Of a stretch of DNA of 64,000 bases, positions 39,976 through 49,370 are shown piece by piece. Source of the DNA: Pseudenterobacter timonensis (GTDB lineage: Bacteria > Pseudomonadota > Gammaproteobacteria > Enterobacterales > Enterobacteriaceae); contig NZ_FCOP01000012.1 in NCBI RefSeq assembly GCF_900021175.1, positions 368,648 through 432,647 on the forward strand, written 5' to 3'. Position 1 is the stretch's first letter. Every line of letters begins with the position of its first letter. Below the pieces are notes generated by a model. The model worked only from the letters and a program-made list of their open reading frames with translations, ran no database searches and was not told where the DNA came from. The position numbers were made by a program, and so were the translations under genes.

Positions 39976-41121
39976 TCAGCGCCCGCCCATTATGGCGATG
40001 TAATCCTGCGTCCACCGGCTGTAGGGAACATATTTCCCGCCCTGCGCAACGGGGGTTTTCCAGAAGAGGATCTTGTCGAAATGGCTGTAGCCGTTGGTCT
40101 CACACCCTTTCGCCCCCAGCAGAGTGCTCGCCTTGCAGCCCTCCGCCACCGCCGGCAGCGAACCGAACCAGGCCGCCACGTCGCCCTGCACTTTCGGGGT
40201 GAGCGACCAGTTCATCCATTTGTAGGCGCACATAGGGTGTTTCGCCTCGGCGTGCAGCATGGTGGTGTCGGCCCAGCCGGTGACACCCTCTTTGGGAAAG
40301 ACGGTGGCGATGGGCTGATTTTCCGCCTTCAGAGCGTTGGCCTGATAGGGCCAGGCGCTGGCGGCCGCCACCCCTTCGTTCTTGAAATCGCTCATCTGCA
40401 CGGTGGTGTCGTGCCAGTAGCGGTGGATCAGGGCGTGCTGATCCCGCAGCACCTTCAGCACCGCCGTATACTGCGCTTCGGTGAGCTGGTAAGGATCGGT
40501 AATGCCCGTCTCCGGCTGAGTGGCTTTCACATAGAGGGCGGCGTCAGCAATATAAATCGGGCCGTCATAGGCCTGCACGCGCCCCTTATTCGATTTACCG
40601 TCCGGGAGGGTCTGCTGCTTAAAGATCACCTCCCAGCTGTCGGGCGGCGTGGGGAACGTTTTGGTGTTGTACATCAGGAGATTGGGGCCCCACTGGTATG
40701 GCGTGCCGTAGACTTTACCGCCGACGTTGAACCATTCGCCGTTGACCACCCGCGAATCGATCGTTTTCCAGTTAGGGATTAAAGCGGTATTAATCGGCTG
40801 CACGCGCTTGCCCATGATCAGCCTCAGGGAGGCGTCGCCGGAGGCGGTCACCAGATCGTAGCCCCCTTTCGCCATCAGGCTGACCATCTCATCGGAGGTA
40901 GCGGCGGTTTTGACATTGACCTGACAGCCGGTCTCTTTTTCGAACGCGGTCACCCAGTCGTAGTTTTTATCCGTCTGGCCGCGCTCGATATACCCCGGCC
41001 AGGCGATAATATCGAGCCTGCCCTCTCCATCGCCGATCGCCGTCGGCGGCTCGGCGGCCTGCGCCGTCATGATGGTCATGCCGAGCGCGCACAGGCTGCT
41101 GCGGGCAAATTTTTTGCTCAT
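39976..41121 (-). CDS. ydcS: periplasmic binding protein YdcS (polyamine type; PHB-associated)
   Basis: 381 residues from the ATG at 41121, exactly the E. coli length; 38 upstream in-frame codons are excluded. Signal peptide about 1-22 (ends AQAA). PotD-like: LDIIAWPGYIERG, ASGDASLRLIMGKRVQPIN, QWGPNLLMYNTKTFP. E. coli YdcS is RpoS-induced and has been reported both as part of a putrescine importer and as a polyhydroxybutyrate synthase activity. It is first in the ydcSTUV-patD unit, with a long leader (41122-41409) shared with ydcR's 3' end. Confidence 0.94.
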   Translation of the reverse strand: MSKKFARSSLCALGMTIMTAQAAEPPTAIGDGEGRLDIIAWPGYIERGQTDKNYDWVTAFEKETGCQVNVKTAATSDEMVSLMAKGGYDLVTASGDASLRLIMGKRVQPINTALIPNWKTIDSRVVNGEWFNVGGKVYGTPYQWGPNLLMYNTKTFPTPPDSWEVIFKQQTLPDGKSNKGRVQAYDGPIYIADAALYVKATQPETGITDPYQLTEAQYTAVLKVLRDQHALIHRYWHDTTVQMSDFKNEGVAAASAWPYQANALKAENQPIATVFPKEGVTGWADTTMLHAEAKHPMCAYKWMNWSLTPKVQGDVAAWFGSLPAVAEGCKASTLLGAKGCETNGYSHFDKILFWKTPVAQGGKYVPYSRWTQDYIAIMGGR

Positions 41122-41393
41122 AGGGGTTACTCCTGTCGCAATCAAATTTAGCGGCAGCCGTGCCGGAAAAATATCTCCCTTGATAAACGTAGACCGCGCA
41201 AATCCCCCGCACACTGGCGAGTCGGGAATTTTCATCAGGTTGTGACCGAGGGCGCATTCCGGTTTAACTGGATTATAGACAAGGAGTTAGCCGCCACCTG
41301 CGGGTATGCGCATTTCCTATGACTGCCGCACGGAAATAATATGGCGCGGTTAATGGGATAAGCTTTTTTTATTTATCCGCTTTTAAAAGAGGC

Positions 41394-41416
41394 TCGCTAA
41401 ATATGGCTTTTAGCGA
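41394..41416 (-). terminator. possible ydcR terminator
   Basis: Stem TCGCTAAA (41394-41401) / TTTAGCGA (41409-41416) overlaps the ydcR stop codon and is followed on the minus strand by GCCTCTTTTAAAA. Weak T-tract, so tentative. Confidence 0.4.
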
Positions 41417-42822
41417 TTTAACATGGCGCGAATTAATTCCCCCAGCTTAATGACCGCCTCTTCCTCACGCTCTTCCCACGCCCAGGAGGTATTAAAACGG
41501 AAAAACGGCGTCCAGACGTCGGAGGTGGAAAACATCTTCCCGGGGGCGATGCTGATCTGGTGGCGTAACGCCGCTTCGCGAAGCAGCCCGGCGTCCAGCG
41601 GCGCGGGCAGCTCCAGCCAGAGAAAATAGCCGCTGTCGCTGTGATGGATTTTGACCCCGGCCGGAAGATAGCGCATCAGGGCGTGCCACGCCTGCTGCTT
41701 ACGTTCGGCCAGGGTGCGGCGCAGGCGGCGAAGGTGGGCGTCGTAGCGCCCCGTCGCCAGATAGTCCACCAGCGCCAGCTGCATCGGCGTACTGGTAGAG
41801 AGCGTGCTCATCAGCTGCAGCTGCTGAATGCGCCGGGCATGTTTGCCCGCCGCCACCCAGCCGATGCGAAAGCCCGCCACCAGGCATTTGGAGAAGGAGG
41901 AGCAGTGCAGCGTCATGTCATTCCGATCCCAGGCTTTGGCGGGCAGCGGTTTTTCCCGGCCAAAGTAAAGCTCGCTGTAAACGTCATCCTCGATGAGCGT
42001 GACGTTATAGCGGGTAAGAAGCGCCACCAGCCGCGCTTTTTTCTCCGGACTGAGCGTAAAGCCGAGCGGGTTCTGGCTGTTGGTCATTAGCCAGCAGGCC
42101 TTTACCGGATAAGTTTTGAGCGCCTGCTCCAGCGCCTCAGGATCGATCCCCTCGCGCACGTCGGTCGCCACCGAGAGCGCCTTGAGCCTGAGCCGCTCCA
42201 GCGCCTGCAGCGCGCCGTAAAAGCAGGGATTTTCCACAATCACCCAGTCGCCCGGCTCGGTCACCGCCTGCAGGCTTAAGTTGAGCGCCTCCAGCGCCCC
42301 GGCGGTGATCACTATCTCATCCGGGGAGATATTCATCCCCTGGCGGGCGTAGCGGCGGGCGATGGCGTGGCGCAGCCCGGCGTTGCCCGGCGGCAGGTTT
42401 TCAATAATGCTGATGGCCGTGGCGGTTTTACTGACGTTCGCCAGCGAGCGCGTGAGCTGCTGCAGGGGAAAGAGGCGCGGATCGGGAAAGGCGGAGGCAA
42501 ACGGCACCACGGCGGGATCGCGGCTCGACTGCAGCACGTCAAAGATATAGGTGTTGATATCCACCGCCTCATCCCGCATCACCTGCACCGGCGGCGCGGG
42601 CTGCGGCTCGACGGGACGCGCGGCGACATAATAGCCGGACTGGGGACGCGCCACGATACGTCCCTGGCTCTCCAGCATCTGGTAGGCGTGGCTGACCGTC
42701 ATAAAGCTCATGCCGCTGCTGGCCACCTGCTCGCGCAGCGAAGGGAGCTTCTCGCCGGGCAGCCAGACACCAAGTTCGATTTGCGAAATAATCTGCTGGG
42801 CCAGACGCTGGTATTTTTTCAT
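41410..42822 (-). CDS. ydcR: MocR-family regulator YdcR (GntR domain fused to aminotransferase fold)
   Basis: 470 residues from the ATG at 42822, which has AAGGAGA upstream (E. coli YdcR 468). A GntR winged helix covers residues 1-70 (LPSLREQVASSGMSFMTVSHAYQMLESQG). It is linked to a class-I aminotransferase-like domain with PLP-binding features NSQNPLGFTLS, EDDVYSELYF and Lys in SSFSKCLVAGFRIGW. MocR proteins use PLP as effector cofactor and usually do not transaminate. It lies beside ydcSTUV-patD, its likely target, in the same orientation as in E. coli. Confidence 0.93.
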   Translation of the reverse strand: MKKYQRLAQQIISQIELGVWLPGEKLPSLREQVASSGMSFMTVSHAYQMLESQGRIVARPQSGYYVAARPVEPQPAPPVQVMRDEAVDINTYIFDVLQSSRDPAVVPFASAFPDPRLFPLQQLTRSLANVSKTATAISIIENLPPGNAGLRHAIARRYARQGMNISPDEIVITAGALEALNLSLQAVTEPGDWVIVENPCFYGALQALERLRLKALSVATDVREGIDPEALEQALKTYPVKACWLMTNSQNPLGFTLSPEKKARLVALLTRYNVTLIEDDVYSELYFGREKPLPAKAWDRNDMTLHCSSFSKCLVAGFRIGWVAAGKHARRIQQLQLMSTLSTSTPMQLALVDYLATGRYDAHLRRLRRTLAERKQQAWHALMRYLPAGVKIHHSDSGYFLWLELPAPLDAGLLREAALRHQISIAPGKMFSTSDVWTPFFRFNTSWAWEEREEEAVIKLGELIRAMLNR

Positions 42823-42989
42823 TAGATTCTCCTTATCTGGCATCGGCGTTCCGTGAACATATCAGGTGCGAAAAAATTCGGCAATTGTGTGCACTGTTAT
42901 AGGTCGCGATTCTCCCTCCCGCGATAATCCGGCGGGGGCCATTCCTGGCTACACTTGGATGAGTGGAAATGGAAAGAGGAAATGTCGTG

Positions 42990-43118
42990 ATGCAGCAACC
43001 GGTATGGAAACGCGTGATGTGGATGGTGATTATCTGGGGAGCCAGCGTGCTGGCGCTGGCAGCGGTTGGCATGTTCTTTCGTCTCTTAATGACCGCCGCC
43101 GGGATGAAGGCGCACTGA
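42990..43118 (+). CDS. 42-residue single-pass membrane protein, DUF2474-like
   Basis: Too short for most gene callers. It starts MQQPVWKRVMWM, has one hydrophobic helix (about residues 10-34, VIIWGASVLALAAVGMFFRL) and ends MKAH. The W-KR-x-x-W-hydrophobic start and RLLM end resemble DUF2474 proteins (such as CioZ/CydZ small subunits of bd-type oxidases), but no oxidase genes are here. GAGGA is best spaced for the GTG one codon upstream (42987), so that start is possible. An ATG-TCG-TGA overlaps the start at 42982. It is divergent from ydcR. Confidence 0.6.
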   Translation: MQQPVWKRVMWMVIIWGASVLALAAVGMFFRLLMTAAGMKAH

Positions 43119-43207
43119 TTCGCCCCTTTTTCAGATAAAATCCAATGACTTTATTCATGTTATCTTTGAAAATTCCGATATAGATTCACTGGAATTATGT
43201 GAGAAGT

Positions 43208-43624
43208 ATGATGAAAAAGTTATCTGCGCTGTGCCTGCTGAGTCTGGCGCTCACCGGCTGCGTGAACCCTGGCAAAGCCTCCGTCCAGCCTGAACAGCTC
43301 GAGGGACACCGCTTTGTCCTGGAAAATGTGGATGGCGCAGCGGTCACGCCCGGCGCGGTGGCGCCTGAAATCCGCTTTGGCGAGAAGCTGGCGGTCTCCG
43401 GCGTGATGTGTAACCGCTTCAGCGGCGAGGGTAAGCTCTCCGAAGGGGAGCTGAAGGTAAAAGAGATGACCATGACCCGCAAGCTCTGCGCCGATGCGCA
43501 GCGTAACGAACTGGATCAGGCCATCACCACCATGCTGCGCCAGGGCGCGCAGGTGGACCTCACCGAGGACCAGCTGACGCTCACTACCGCGGAAAAGACG
43601 CTGATGTTTAAGCGTGTGGAGTAA
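43208..43624 (+). CDS. hslJ: heat-inducible lipoprotein HslJ
   Basis: 138 residues from the first of two adjacent ATGs (E. coli 140). Lipoprotein signal with lipobox SLALTGC, Cys at about residue 20. META/HslJ domain with SGVMCNRFSGEGKLSEGELKV and a second Cys (RKLCADAQRNELD). E. coli HslJ is heat-induced and contributes to novobiocin resistance. The stop codon abuts the convergent ydbJ stop with no spacer. Confidence 0.93.
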   Translation: MMKKLSALCLLSLALTGCVNPGKASVQPEQLEGHRFVLENVDGAAVTPGAVAPEIRFGEKLAVSGVMCNRFSGEGKLSEGELKVKEMTMTRKLCADAQRNELDQAITTMLRQGAQVDLTEDQLTLTTAEKTLMFKRVE

Positions 43625-43891
43625 TCAGTAACTTCCGCAACTGCCGGCGGCGAGCGACTGTTCACTGCAGCGTTTGCCGTTTGGCAAGGCGCACATGCCG
43701 ATAGCGGAGCCATCCAGCTGACGTGCAATGGAGAGCGACCCGCCAATCATGGCGCAGTTTGCCTCGCCAGAACTGGACATGGCGGCCTTCATCCCCGGCG
43801 AAACGTGTGCGGCGGTGGCCTGCTGAACGGGTTCACTGCTGCATGCCGATAACAATAAAGCGGCACATCCTACCCAAAACGCTGCGCGCAT
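43625..43891 (-). CDS. ydbJ: DUF333 lipoprotein YdbJ
   Basis: 88 residues, the same length as E. coli YdbJ and nearly identical. Lipobox ALLLSAC with Cys at about residue 17. DUF333 core GEANCAMIGGSLSIARQLDG with four later cysteines (NCAM, MCAL, KRCSE, GSCGSY) that could form two disulfides. The next residue after +1 Cys is Ser, so outer-membrane sorting is expected. It is convergent with hslJ with zero spacing and no terminator between. Function unknown. Confidence 0.93.
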   Translation of the reverse strand: MRAAFWVGCAALLLSACSSEPVQQATAAHVSPGMKAAMSSSGEANCAMIGGSLSIARQLDGSAIGMCALPNGKRCSEQSLAAGSCGSY

Positions 43892-44103
43892 TCTCTCTTC
43901 CCCCTGTCAATTGCGAAACCTATGCATAATAGGCACCACCCGGCGCTACGTCGAGGGTAAATCTGCATATTTAGTCGCCTGCCCAGCAAAATTTGGCATT
44001 TTTTCTGCCGTAACGTTGATCTACATCTGTAAACCGCTAAACACGAGGACACAAAAGCGAAAATCGCGAAACCGGACCTTTGCTAAACTAAGGGAATTAT
44101 TAA

Positions 44104-44136
44104 GAGCCTGTCGACGTATCACAGGCTCCTCTTTTT
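44104..44136 (+). promoter_or_regulatory. terminator-like hairpin in the nifJ leader
   Basis: Stem GAGCCTGT (44104-44111) / ACAGGCTC (44121-44128), nine-base loop, followed by CTCTTTTTG. It ends 22 bases before the nifJ start codon, on the coding strand. It could be a transcription attenuator or a processed leader structure; no competing anti-terminator helix was identified by eye. Confidence 0.5.
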
Positions 44137-44157
44137 GCGCAATGTAAAGGTGTCATT

Positions 44158-47100
44158 ATGATCACGATTGACGGTAATGGTGCGGTCGCCTCTGTCGCGT
44201 TTCGTACCAGCGAAGTTATCGCCATCTACCCGATTACGCCAAGTTCCACCATGGCCGAGCAGGCGGATGCCTGGGCCGGTAACGGGCTGAAAAACGTCTG
44301 GGGCGACACGCCCCGCGTGGTGGAGATGCAGTCGGAAGCGGGGGCGATCGCGACCGTTCACGGCGCGCTGCAAACCGGCGCCCTCTCCACCTCGTTTACC
44401 TCATCGCAGGGCCTGCTGCTGATGATCCCGACGCTCTACAAGCTGGCAGGTCAGCTGACACCGTTTGTGCTCCACGTAGCGGCCCGCACCGTCGCCACCC
44501 ACGCCCTCTCGATTTTTGGCGATCACTCTGACGTGATGGCGGTACGCCAGACCGGCTGCGCCATGCTCTGCGCCGGCAGCGTGCAGGAGGCGCAGGACTT
44601 CGCGCTGATCTCCCATATGGCCACGCTCAAAAGCCGGGTGCCTTTTATTCACTTCTTTGATGGTTTTCGTACCTCGCACGAAATCAATAAAATCGTACCG
44701 CTGGCGGACGACACCATACTGAATCTGCTGCCCCAGGCGGAGATTGACGCCCATCGCGCCCGGGCGCTCAACCCCGAACACCCGGTGATTCGCGGCACCT
44801 CCGCAAATCCGGATACCTATTTCCAGTCCCGCGAGGCGACTAACCCCTGGTACAACGCGGTCTACGATCACGTTGAACAGGCGATGCAGGATTTCGCCGC
44901 CGCCACCGGACGCGGCTATAAGCCTTTTGAATATTACGGTCACCCGGAGGCGGAGCGCGTCATCGTGGTGATGGGTTCCGCCATCGGCACCTGCGAAGAG
45001 GTGGTGGATGAGCTGCTGACCCGCGGTGAAAAGGTGGGTGTGCTGAAGGTGCGGCTCTATCGCCCCTTCTCCGCGCAGCATCTGCTTGCCGCCCTGCCGC
45101 AAAGTGCTCGCCGCGTGGCGGTACTGGATCGCACCAAAGAGCCGGGCTCCCAGGCGGAGCCGCTCTGTCTCGACGTGATGACCGCCCTGGCGGAAGCGTT
45201 TAACAATGGCGAGCGCGAGACGCTGCCGCGCGTTATCGGCGGTCGTTATGGCCTGTCGTCGAAAGAGTTTGGTCCCGACTGCGTGCTGGCAGTCTTTAAC
45301 GAGCTGAGCGCCGCGAAGCCGAAGCCGCGCTTCACCGTCGGCATCTATGATGATGTTACTAACCTCTCCCTGGCGCTGCCGGAGAACACCCTTCCCGCCA
45401 CCGCGAAGCTGGAAGCGCTTTTCTATGGGCTGGGGAGCGACGGCAGCGTCTCGGCAACCAAGAACAATATCAAGATAATCGGCAACTCCACGCCGTGGTA
45501 CGCGCAGGGTTATTTTGTCTACGACTCCAAAAAGGCCGGGGGGCTGACCGTCTCCCACCTGCGCGTGAGCGAGCATCCGATTCGTTCCGCCTATCTGATC
45601 GACCAGGCCGATTTTGTCGGCTGCCACCAGCTCCAGTTTATCGATAAATATCAGATGGCCGAGCGCCTGAAGCCGGGCGGCATTTTCCTGCTCAATACCC
45701 CCTACAGCGCAGAGGAGGTCTGGGCGCGCCTGCCCCAGGAAGTGCAGGCGGTGCTGAACCAGAAAAAAGCGCGCTTCTATGTGATTAACGCGGCAAAAAC
45801 CGCCCGCGAATGCAGCCTGGGGGCGCGCATCAACACCGTGATGCAGATGGCCTTTTTCCATCTGACCCATATCCTGCCGGGCGACAGCGCCCTTCCGGCC
45901 CTACAGGGGGCGATTGCCAAAAGCTACAGCAGCAAAGGCCAGGAGCTGGTGGAGCGCAACTGGCAGGCGCTGGCGCTGGCCCGCGAGTCGCTTTTCGAGG
46001 TTCCGCTTCAGCCGGTGAATGCGGCGAGCCCCTACCGCCCGCCGGTGGTCTCCGACGCGGCGCCCGATTTTGTTAAAACTGTGACCGCCGCCATGCTGGC
46101 GGGACTTGGCGATGCGCTTCCCGTCTCGGCGCTGCCGCCGGACGGTACCTGGCCGCTCGGCACTACCCGCTGGGAGAAACGCAATATCGCGGAGGCGATC
46201 CCCATCTGGAAAGAGGAGCTCTGCACCCAGTGCAACCACTGCGTGGCCGCCTGTCCGCACTCGGCGATCCGCGCCAAAGTGGTCTCCCCGGAAGCGATGG
46301 AGAACGCGCCCGCCAGCCTGCACTCGCTGGATGTGAAATCCCGCGACATGCGCGGCCAGAAGTATGTGCTGCAGGTCGCGCCGGAGGATTGCACCGGCTG
46401 TAACCTCTGCGTGGAGGTCTGCCCGGCGAAAGATCGCCAGGACCCGGAAATTAAAGCGATCAATATGATGTCCCGTCTGGAGCATGTGGAAGAGGAGAAG
46501 GTTAACTACGACTACTTCCTTAACCTGCCGGAAATCGACCGCAGCAAGCTGGAGCGAATCGACATCCGTACCTCGCAGCTGATCACGCCGCTGTTTGAGT
46601 ACTCCGGCGCCTGCTCCGGCTGCGGCGAGACCCCTTATATCAAGCTGCTGACCCAGCTTTACGGCGACCGGATGCTGATCGCCAACGCCACCGGCTGTTC
46701 ATCCATTTACGGCGGCAACCTCCCCTCCACGCCCTATACCACCGACGCGAACGGTCGCGGCCCGGCATGGGCCAACTCCCTCTTCGAGGATAACGCGGAG
46801 TTTGGTCTTGGCTTCCGCCTCACCGTGGATCAGCACCGCGCCCGCGTGATGCGCCTGCTGGAACAGTTTGCCGATAAGATCCCGGCAGCGCTGAACGAGG
46901 CGCTGCACGCCGAAGCGACGCCAGAGGTGCGCCGTGCTCAGGTAGCTGAACTGCGCCAGGCGCTCGACGGCGTGGAGGGGGCGCAGCAGCTCCTGACCGA
47001 CGCCGACGCGCTGGTGGAGAAATCGATCTGGCTGATTGGCGGCGACGGCTGGGCCTACGACATCGGCTTTGGCGGGCTGGATCATGTGCTGAGCCTGACC

Positions 47101-47682
47101 GAGAACGTCAATATTCTGGTGCTGGATACCCAGTGTTACTCCAACACTGGCGGGCAGGCCTCCAAAGCGACGCCGCTAGGCGCAGTCACCAAGTTCGGTG
47201 AACACGGCAAGCGCAAGGCGCGTAAGGATCTGGGCGTCAGCATGATGATGTACGGTCATGTCTATGTGGCGCAGATTTCGCTGGGGGCGCAGCTTAACCA
47301 GACGGTGAAGGCGATTCAGGAAGCGGAGGCCTACCCTGGCCCGTCGCTAATCATCGCCTACAGCCCCTGCGAGGAGCATGGCTACGATCTAGCCCTCAGC
47401 CACGATCAGATGCGCCAGCTTACCGCCACCGGCTTCTGGCCGCTCTACCGCTTCGACCCGCGCCGGGCCGATGAGGGCAAGATCCCCCTGGCGTTGGACT
47501 CCCGTCCGCCGTCAGACGCCCTGGCCGAAACGCTGATGCAGGAACAGCGCTTCCGTCGTCTCAACGCGCAGCAGCCGGAGGTAGCGGAACAGCTCTGGAA
47601 GGATGCGGCGGCGGACCTGCAAAAACGCTATGACTTCCTGGCGCAGCTTGCCGGAAAAGCGGAAAAGGCAGCCAGCGAGTAA
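44158..47682 (+). CDS. nifJ: pyruvate:flavodoxin/ferredoxin oxidoreductase (NifJ/YdbK)
   Basis: 1174 residues, the same as E. coli YdbK. Oxidises pyruvate and CoA to acetyl-CoA and CO2, reducing flavodoxin or ferredoxin. Order: N-terminal pyrimidine-binding domain (AIYPITPSSTMAEQADAW), domain II (RPFSAQHLL), gamma domain, a two-cluster ferredoxin domain with CTQCNHCVAACPHS (from residue 689) and CTGCNLCVEVCPAK (from 745), then the thiamine pyrophosphate domain. That domain carries the proximal cluster cysteines (CSGCGE, ATGCSSIYGG) and GGDGWAYDIGFGGLDH. In E. coli it is SoxRS-linked and helps in oxidative stress. The start has AAAGGTG upstream. It is divergent from ydbJ. Confidence 0.96.
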   Translation: MITIDGNGAVASVAFRTSEVIAIYPITPSSTMAEQADAWAGNGLKNVWGDTPRVVEMQSEAGAIATVHGALQTGALSTSFTSSQGLLLMIPTLYKLAGQLTPFVLHVAARTVATHALSIFGDHSDVMAVRQTGCAMLCAGSVQEAQDFALISHMATLKSRVPFIHFFDGFRTSHEINKIVPLADDTILNLLPQAEIDAHRARALNPEHPVIRGTSANPDTYFQSREATNPWYNAVYDHVEQAMQDFAAATGRGYKPFEYYGHPEAERVIVVMGSAIGTCEEVVDELLTRGEKVGVLKVRLYRPFSAQHLLAALPQSARRVAVLDRTKEPGSQAEPLCLDVMTALAEAFNNGERETLPRVIGGRYGLSSKEFGPDCVLAVFNELSAAKPKPRFTVGIYDDVTNLSLALPENTLPATAKLEALFYGLGSDGSVSATKNNIKIIGNSTPWYAQGYFVYDSKKAGGLTVSHLRVSEHPIRSAYLIDQADFVGCHQLQFIDKYQMAERLKPGGIFLLNTPYSAEEVWARLPQEVQAVLNQKKARFYVINAAKTARECSLGARINTVMQMAFFHLTHILPGDSALPALQGAIAKSYSSKGQELVERNWQALALARESLFEVPLQPVNAASPYRPPVVSDAAPDFVKTVTAAMLAGLGDALPVSALPPDGTWPLGTTRWEKRNIAEAIPIWKEELCTQCNHCVAACPHSAIRAKVVSPEAMENAPASLHSLDVKSRDMRGQKYVLQVAPEDCTGCNLCVEVCPAKDRQDPEIKAINMMSRLEHVEEEKVNYDYFLNLPEIDRSKLERIDIRTSQLITPLFEYSGACSGCGETPYIKLLTQLYGDRMLIANATGCSSIYGGNLPSTPYTTDANGRGPAWANSLFEDNAEFGLGFRLTVDQHRARVMRLLEQFADKIPAALNEALHAEATPEVRRAQVAELRQALDGVEGAQQLLTDADALVEKSIWLIGGDGWAYDIGFGGLDHVLSLTENVNILVLDTQCYSNTGGQASKATPLGAVTKFGEHGKRKARKDLGVSMMMYGHVYVAQISLGAQLNQTVKAIQEAEAYPGPSLIIAYSPCEEHGYDLALSHDQMRQLTATGFWPLYRFDPRRADEGKIPLALDSRPPSDALAETLMQEQRFRRLNAQQPEVAEQLWKDAAADLQKRYDFLAQLAGKAEKAASE

Positions 47683-47697
47683 CCCGCAACGACAGGT

Positions 47698-47808
47698 AAA
47701 AAAATGCCCGGAGGTGAACTCCGGGCTATCCTGAAAATATTGAAAGAGCCCGTTAAGACGAACGCCTATCAATAGAGCAGTGGATTAAGAATCTTAAAGG
47801 CATATAAC
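47698..47808 (-). ncRNA. micC: MicC small RNA
   Basis: About 111 nt on the minus strand between nifJ and ompN, the exact E. coli location, divergent from ompN. Its 5' end GTTATATGCCTTTA matches the conserved MicC 5' region that pairs with porin mRNAs (ompC, and ompD in Salmonella). The 3' end is a terminator hairpin GCCCGGAG / CTCCGGGC (47706-47729) followed by ATTTTTTT. The roughly 70 nt between seed and terminator do not resemble the E. coli body that I recall. Hfq-dependent repression of OmpC-type porins is the known role. Confidence 0.82.
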
Positions 47809-48042
47809 GGCGCCGATTTTACCCTCCCCTTTCATCAATGAATAATTTTAATTTTGTATATTATTTTATTATTCATTCATCGCAATTATGTATATTTCCT
47901 TCGTATATTTTCCTTTAGATTTTACTTACTTCGTAACAATTATATTTTATCAATGCCACAGGCTCTGCTTTAGCATGAGGCTACTTTCCATATGAGAAAG
48001 TTCACATTGCAATTAAATAAAAACAGCAAAGGATTCGTCAAA

Positions 48043-49203
48043 ATGCAAAGAAAACTGTTGGCACTGATGATCCCGGCCCTTTTAGCGGCTGGCGCGGCTC
48101 ACGCTGCAGAAATCTATAATAAAGATGGCAATAAATTAGACCTGTACGGCAAAGTCGACGGTCTGCACTATTTCTCTGATAACTCCGGTTCTGACGGCGA
48201 TCAGACTTACCTGCGTTTCGGCTTCAAAGGCGAAACCCAGATTAACGATCAGCTGACCGGCTATGCGCAGTGGGAATATAACGTTCAGGCAAATGACACC
48301 GAAGGTTCTGACAACCAGGCGTGGACCCGTCTGGCGTTTGCCGGCCTGAAATTCGGCGACTACGGCTCATTCGACTACGGTCGTAACTACGGCGTCCTGT
48401 ACGACGTGGAAGGCTGGACCGATATGCTGCCTGAGTTCGGCGGCGACTCCTACACCTATGCCGACAACTTTATGACTGGTCGTGCAAACGGTGTTGCAAC
48501 TTACCGCAACAACGATTTCTTCGGTCTGGTTGATGGTCTGAACTTTGCTGTTCAGTACCAGGGCAATAACGAAGGATCTAACTGCGACGAATACGGCTGC
48601 ACTAACGAAGGTACTGCAAGCCGTAACGATAACAATATCCGTAACCAGAACGGCGACGGCTGGGGTATTTCTACCAGCTATGACTTCGGCATGGGCTTCA
48701 GCGCCGGTGCGGCATACGCTTCTTCTGACCGTACCACCGATCAGGAGATCGCAGGCAATGCGGCTAACAGCCAGTACGCTGGCGGTGAAAAAGCTGACGC
48801 ATGGACTGCTGGCCTGAAATATGACGCCAACAATATCTACCTGGCGGCAATGTACTCCGAAACCCGCAACATGACCCCGTACGGTTCTACCGACAGCGAT
48901 CTGGGCGGCGGTATCGCAAACAAAACCCAGAACTTTGAAGTGACTGCCCAGTACCAGTTCGACTTCGGTCTGCGTCCGGCCATCTCTTACCTGCAATCCA
49001 AAGGTAAAGACCTCGGCAACGGCCAGGATGACCAGGATCTGGTTAAATATGCTGACGTAGGCGCGACCTACTACTTCAACAAAAATATGTCCACCTACGT
49101 TGATTACAAAATCAACCTGCTGGACGAAGATGACGACTTCTACAAAAACAACGGCATCAACACCGATGACGTTGTTGCTTTAGGTCTGGTTTACCAGTTC
49201 TGA
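48043..49203 (+). CDS. ompN: outer membrane porin OmpN (OmpC/OmpF family)
   Basis: 386 residues from the ATG at 48043, with AAGGA upstream; 17 codons further 5' are excluded. Signal peptide about 1-21 ([11 protein letters not shown]), then mature [20 protein letters not shown], a 16-strand trimeric barrel ending in VYQF with C-terminal Phe for BAM recognition. The L3 constriction-loop area includes [21 protein letters not shown]. The GLHYFSD segment and the nifJ/micC neighbours fit OmpN rather than OmpC. A loop near residue 180 has an unusual Cys pair (NCDEYGC) that could be disulfide-bonded. Confidence 0.92.
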   Translation: MQRKLLALMIPALLAAGAAHAAEIYNKDGNKLDLYGKVDGLHYFSDNSGSDGDQTYLRFGFKGETQINDQLTGYAQWEYNVQANDTEGSDNQAWTRLAFAGLKFGDYGSFDYGRNYGVLYDVEGWTDMLPEFGGDSYTYADNFMTGRANGVATYRNNDFFGLVDGLNFAVQYQGNNEGSNCDEYGCTNEGTASRNDNNIRNQNGDGWGISTSYDFGMGFSAGAAYASSDRTTDQEIAGNAANSQYAGGEKADAWTAGLKYDANNIYLAAMYSETRNMTPYGSTDSDLGGGIANKTQNFEVTAQYQFDFGLRPAISYLQSKGKDLGNGQDDQDLVKYADVGATYYFNKNMSTYVDYKINLLDEDDDFYKNNGINTDDVVALGLVYQF

Positions 49204-49210
49204 TGCATCT

Positions 49211-49239
49211 GGCCCGCCCTCCGGCGGGCCATTTTTTTA
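49211..49239 (+). terminator. terminator of ompN
   Basis: Perfect 8-bp stem GGCCCGCC (49211-49218) / GGCGGGCC (49223-49230), then ATTTTTTTA. Confidence 0.9.
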
Positions 49240-49370
49240 CGCCATCAACATTCGCCTTAATTAACGCGACGGCATCATTTAATTCATTTCGCTCTGCTGC
49301 TTTGTGCTTGCGCAGCGCTATTATCCTGAACGATGATAAAGATCCCGTAATAAGCCGTAAGGGGAGCACC

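Noticed and set aside
44401..45870. 489-codon open frame opposite nifJ
   Set aside because: Antisense shadow; nifJ is intact and conserved.
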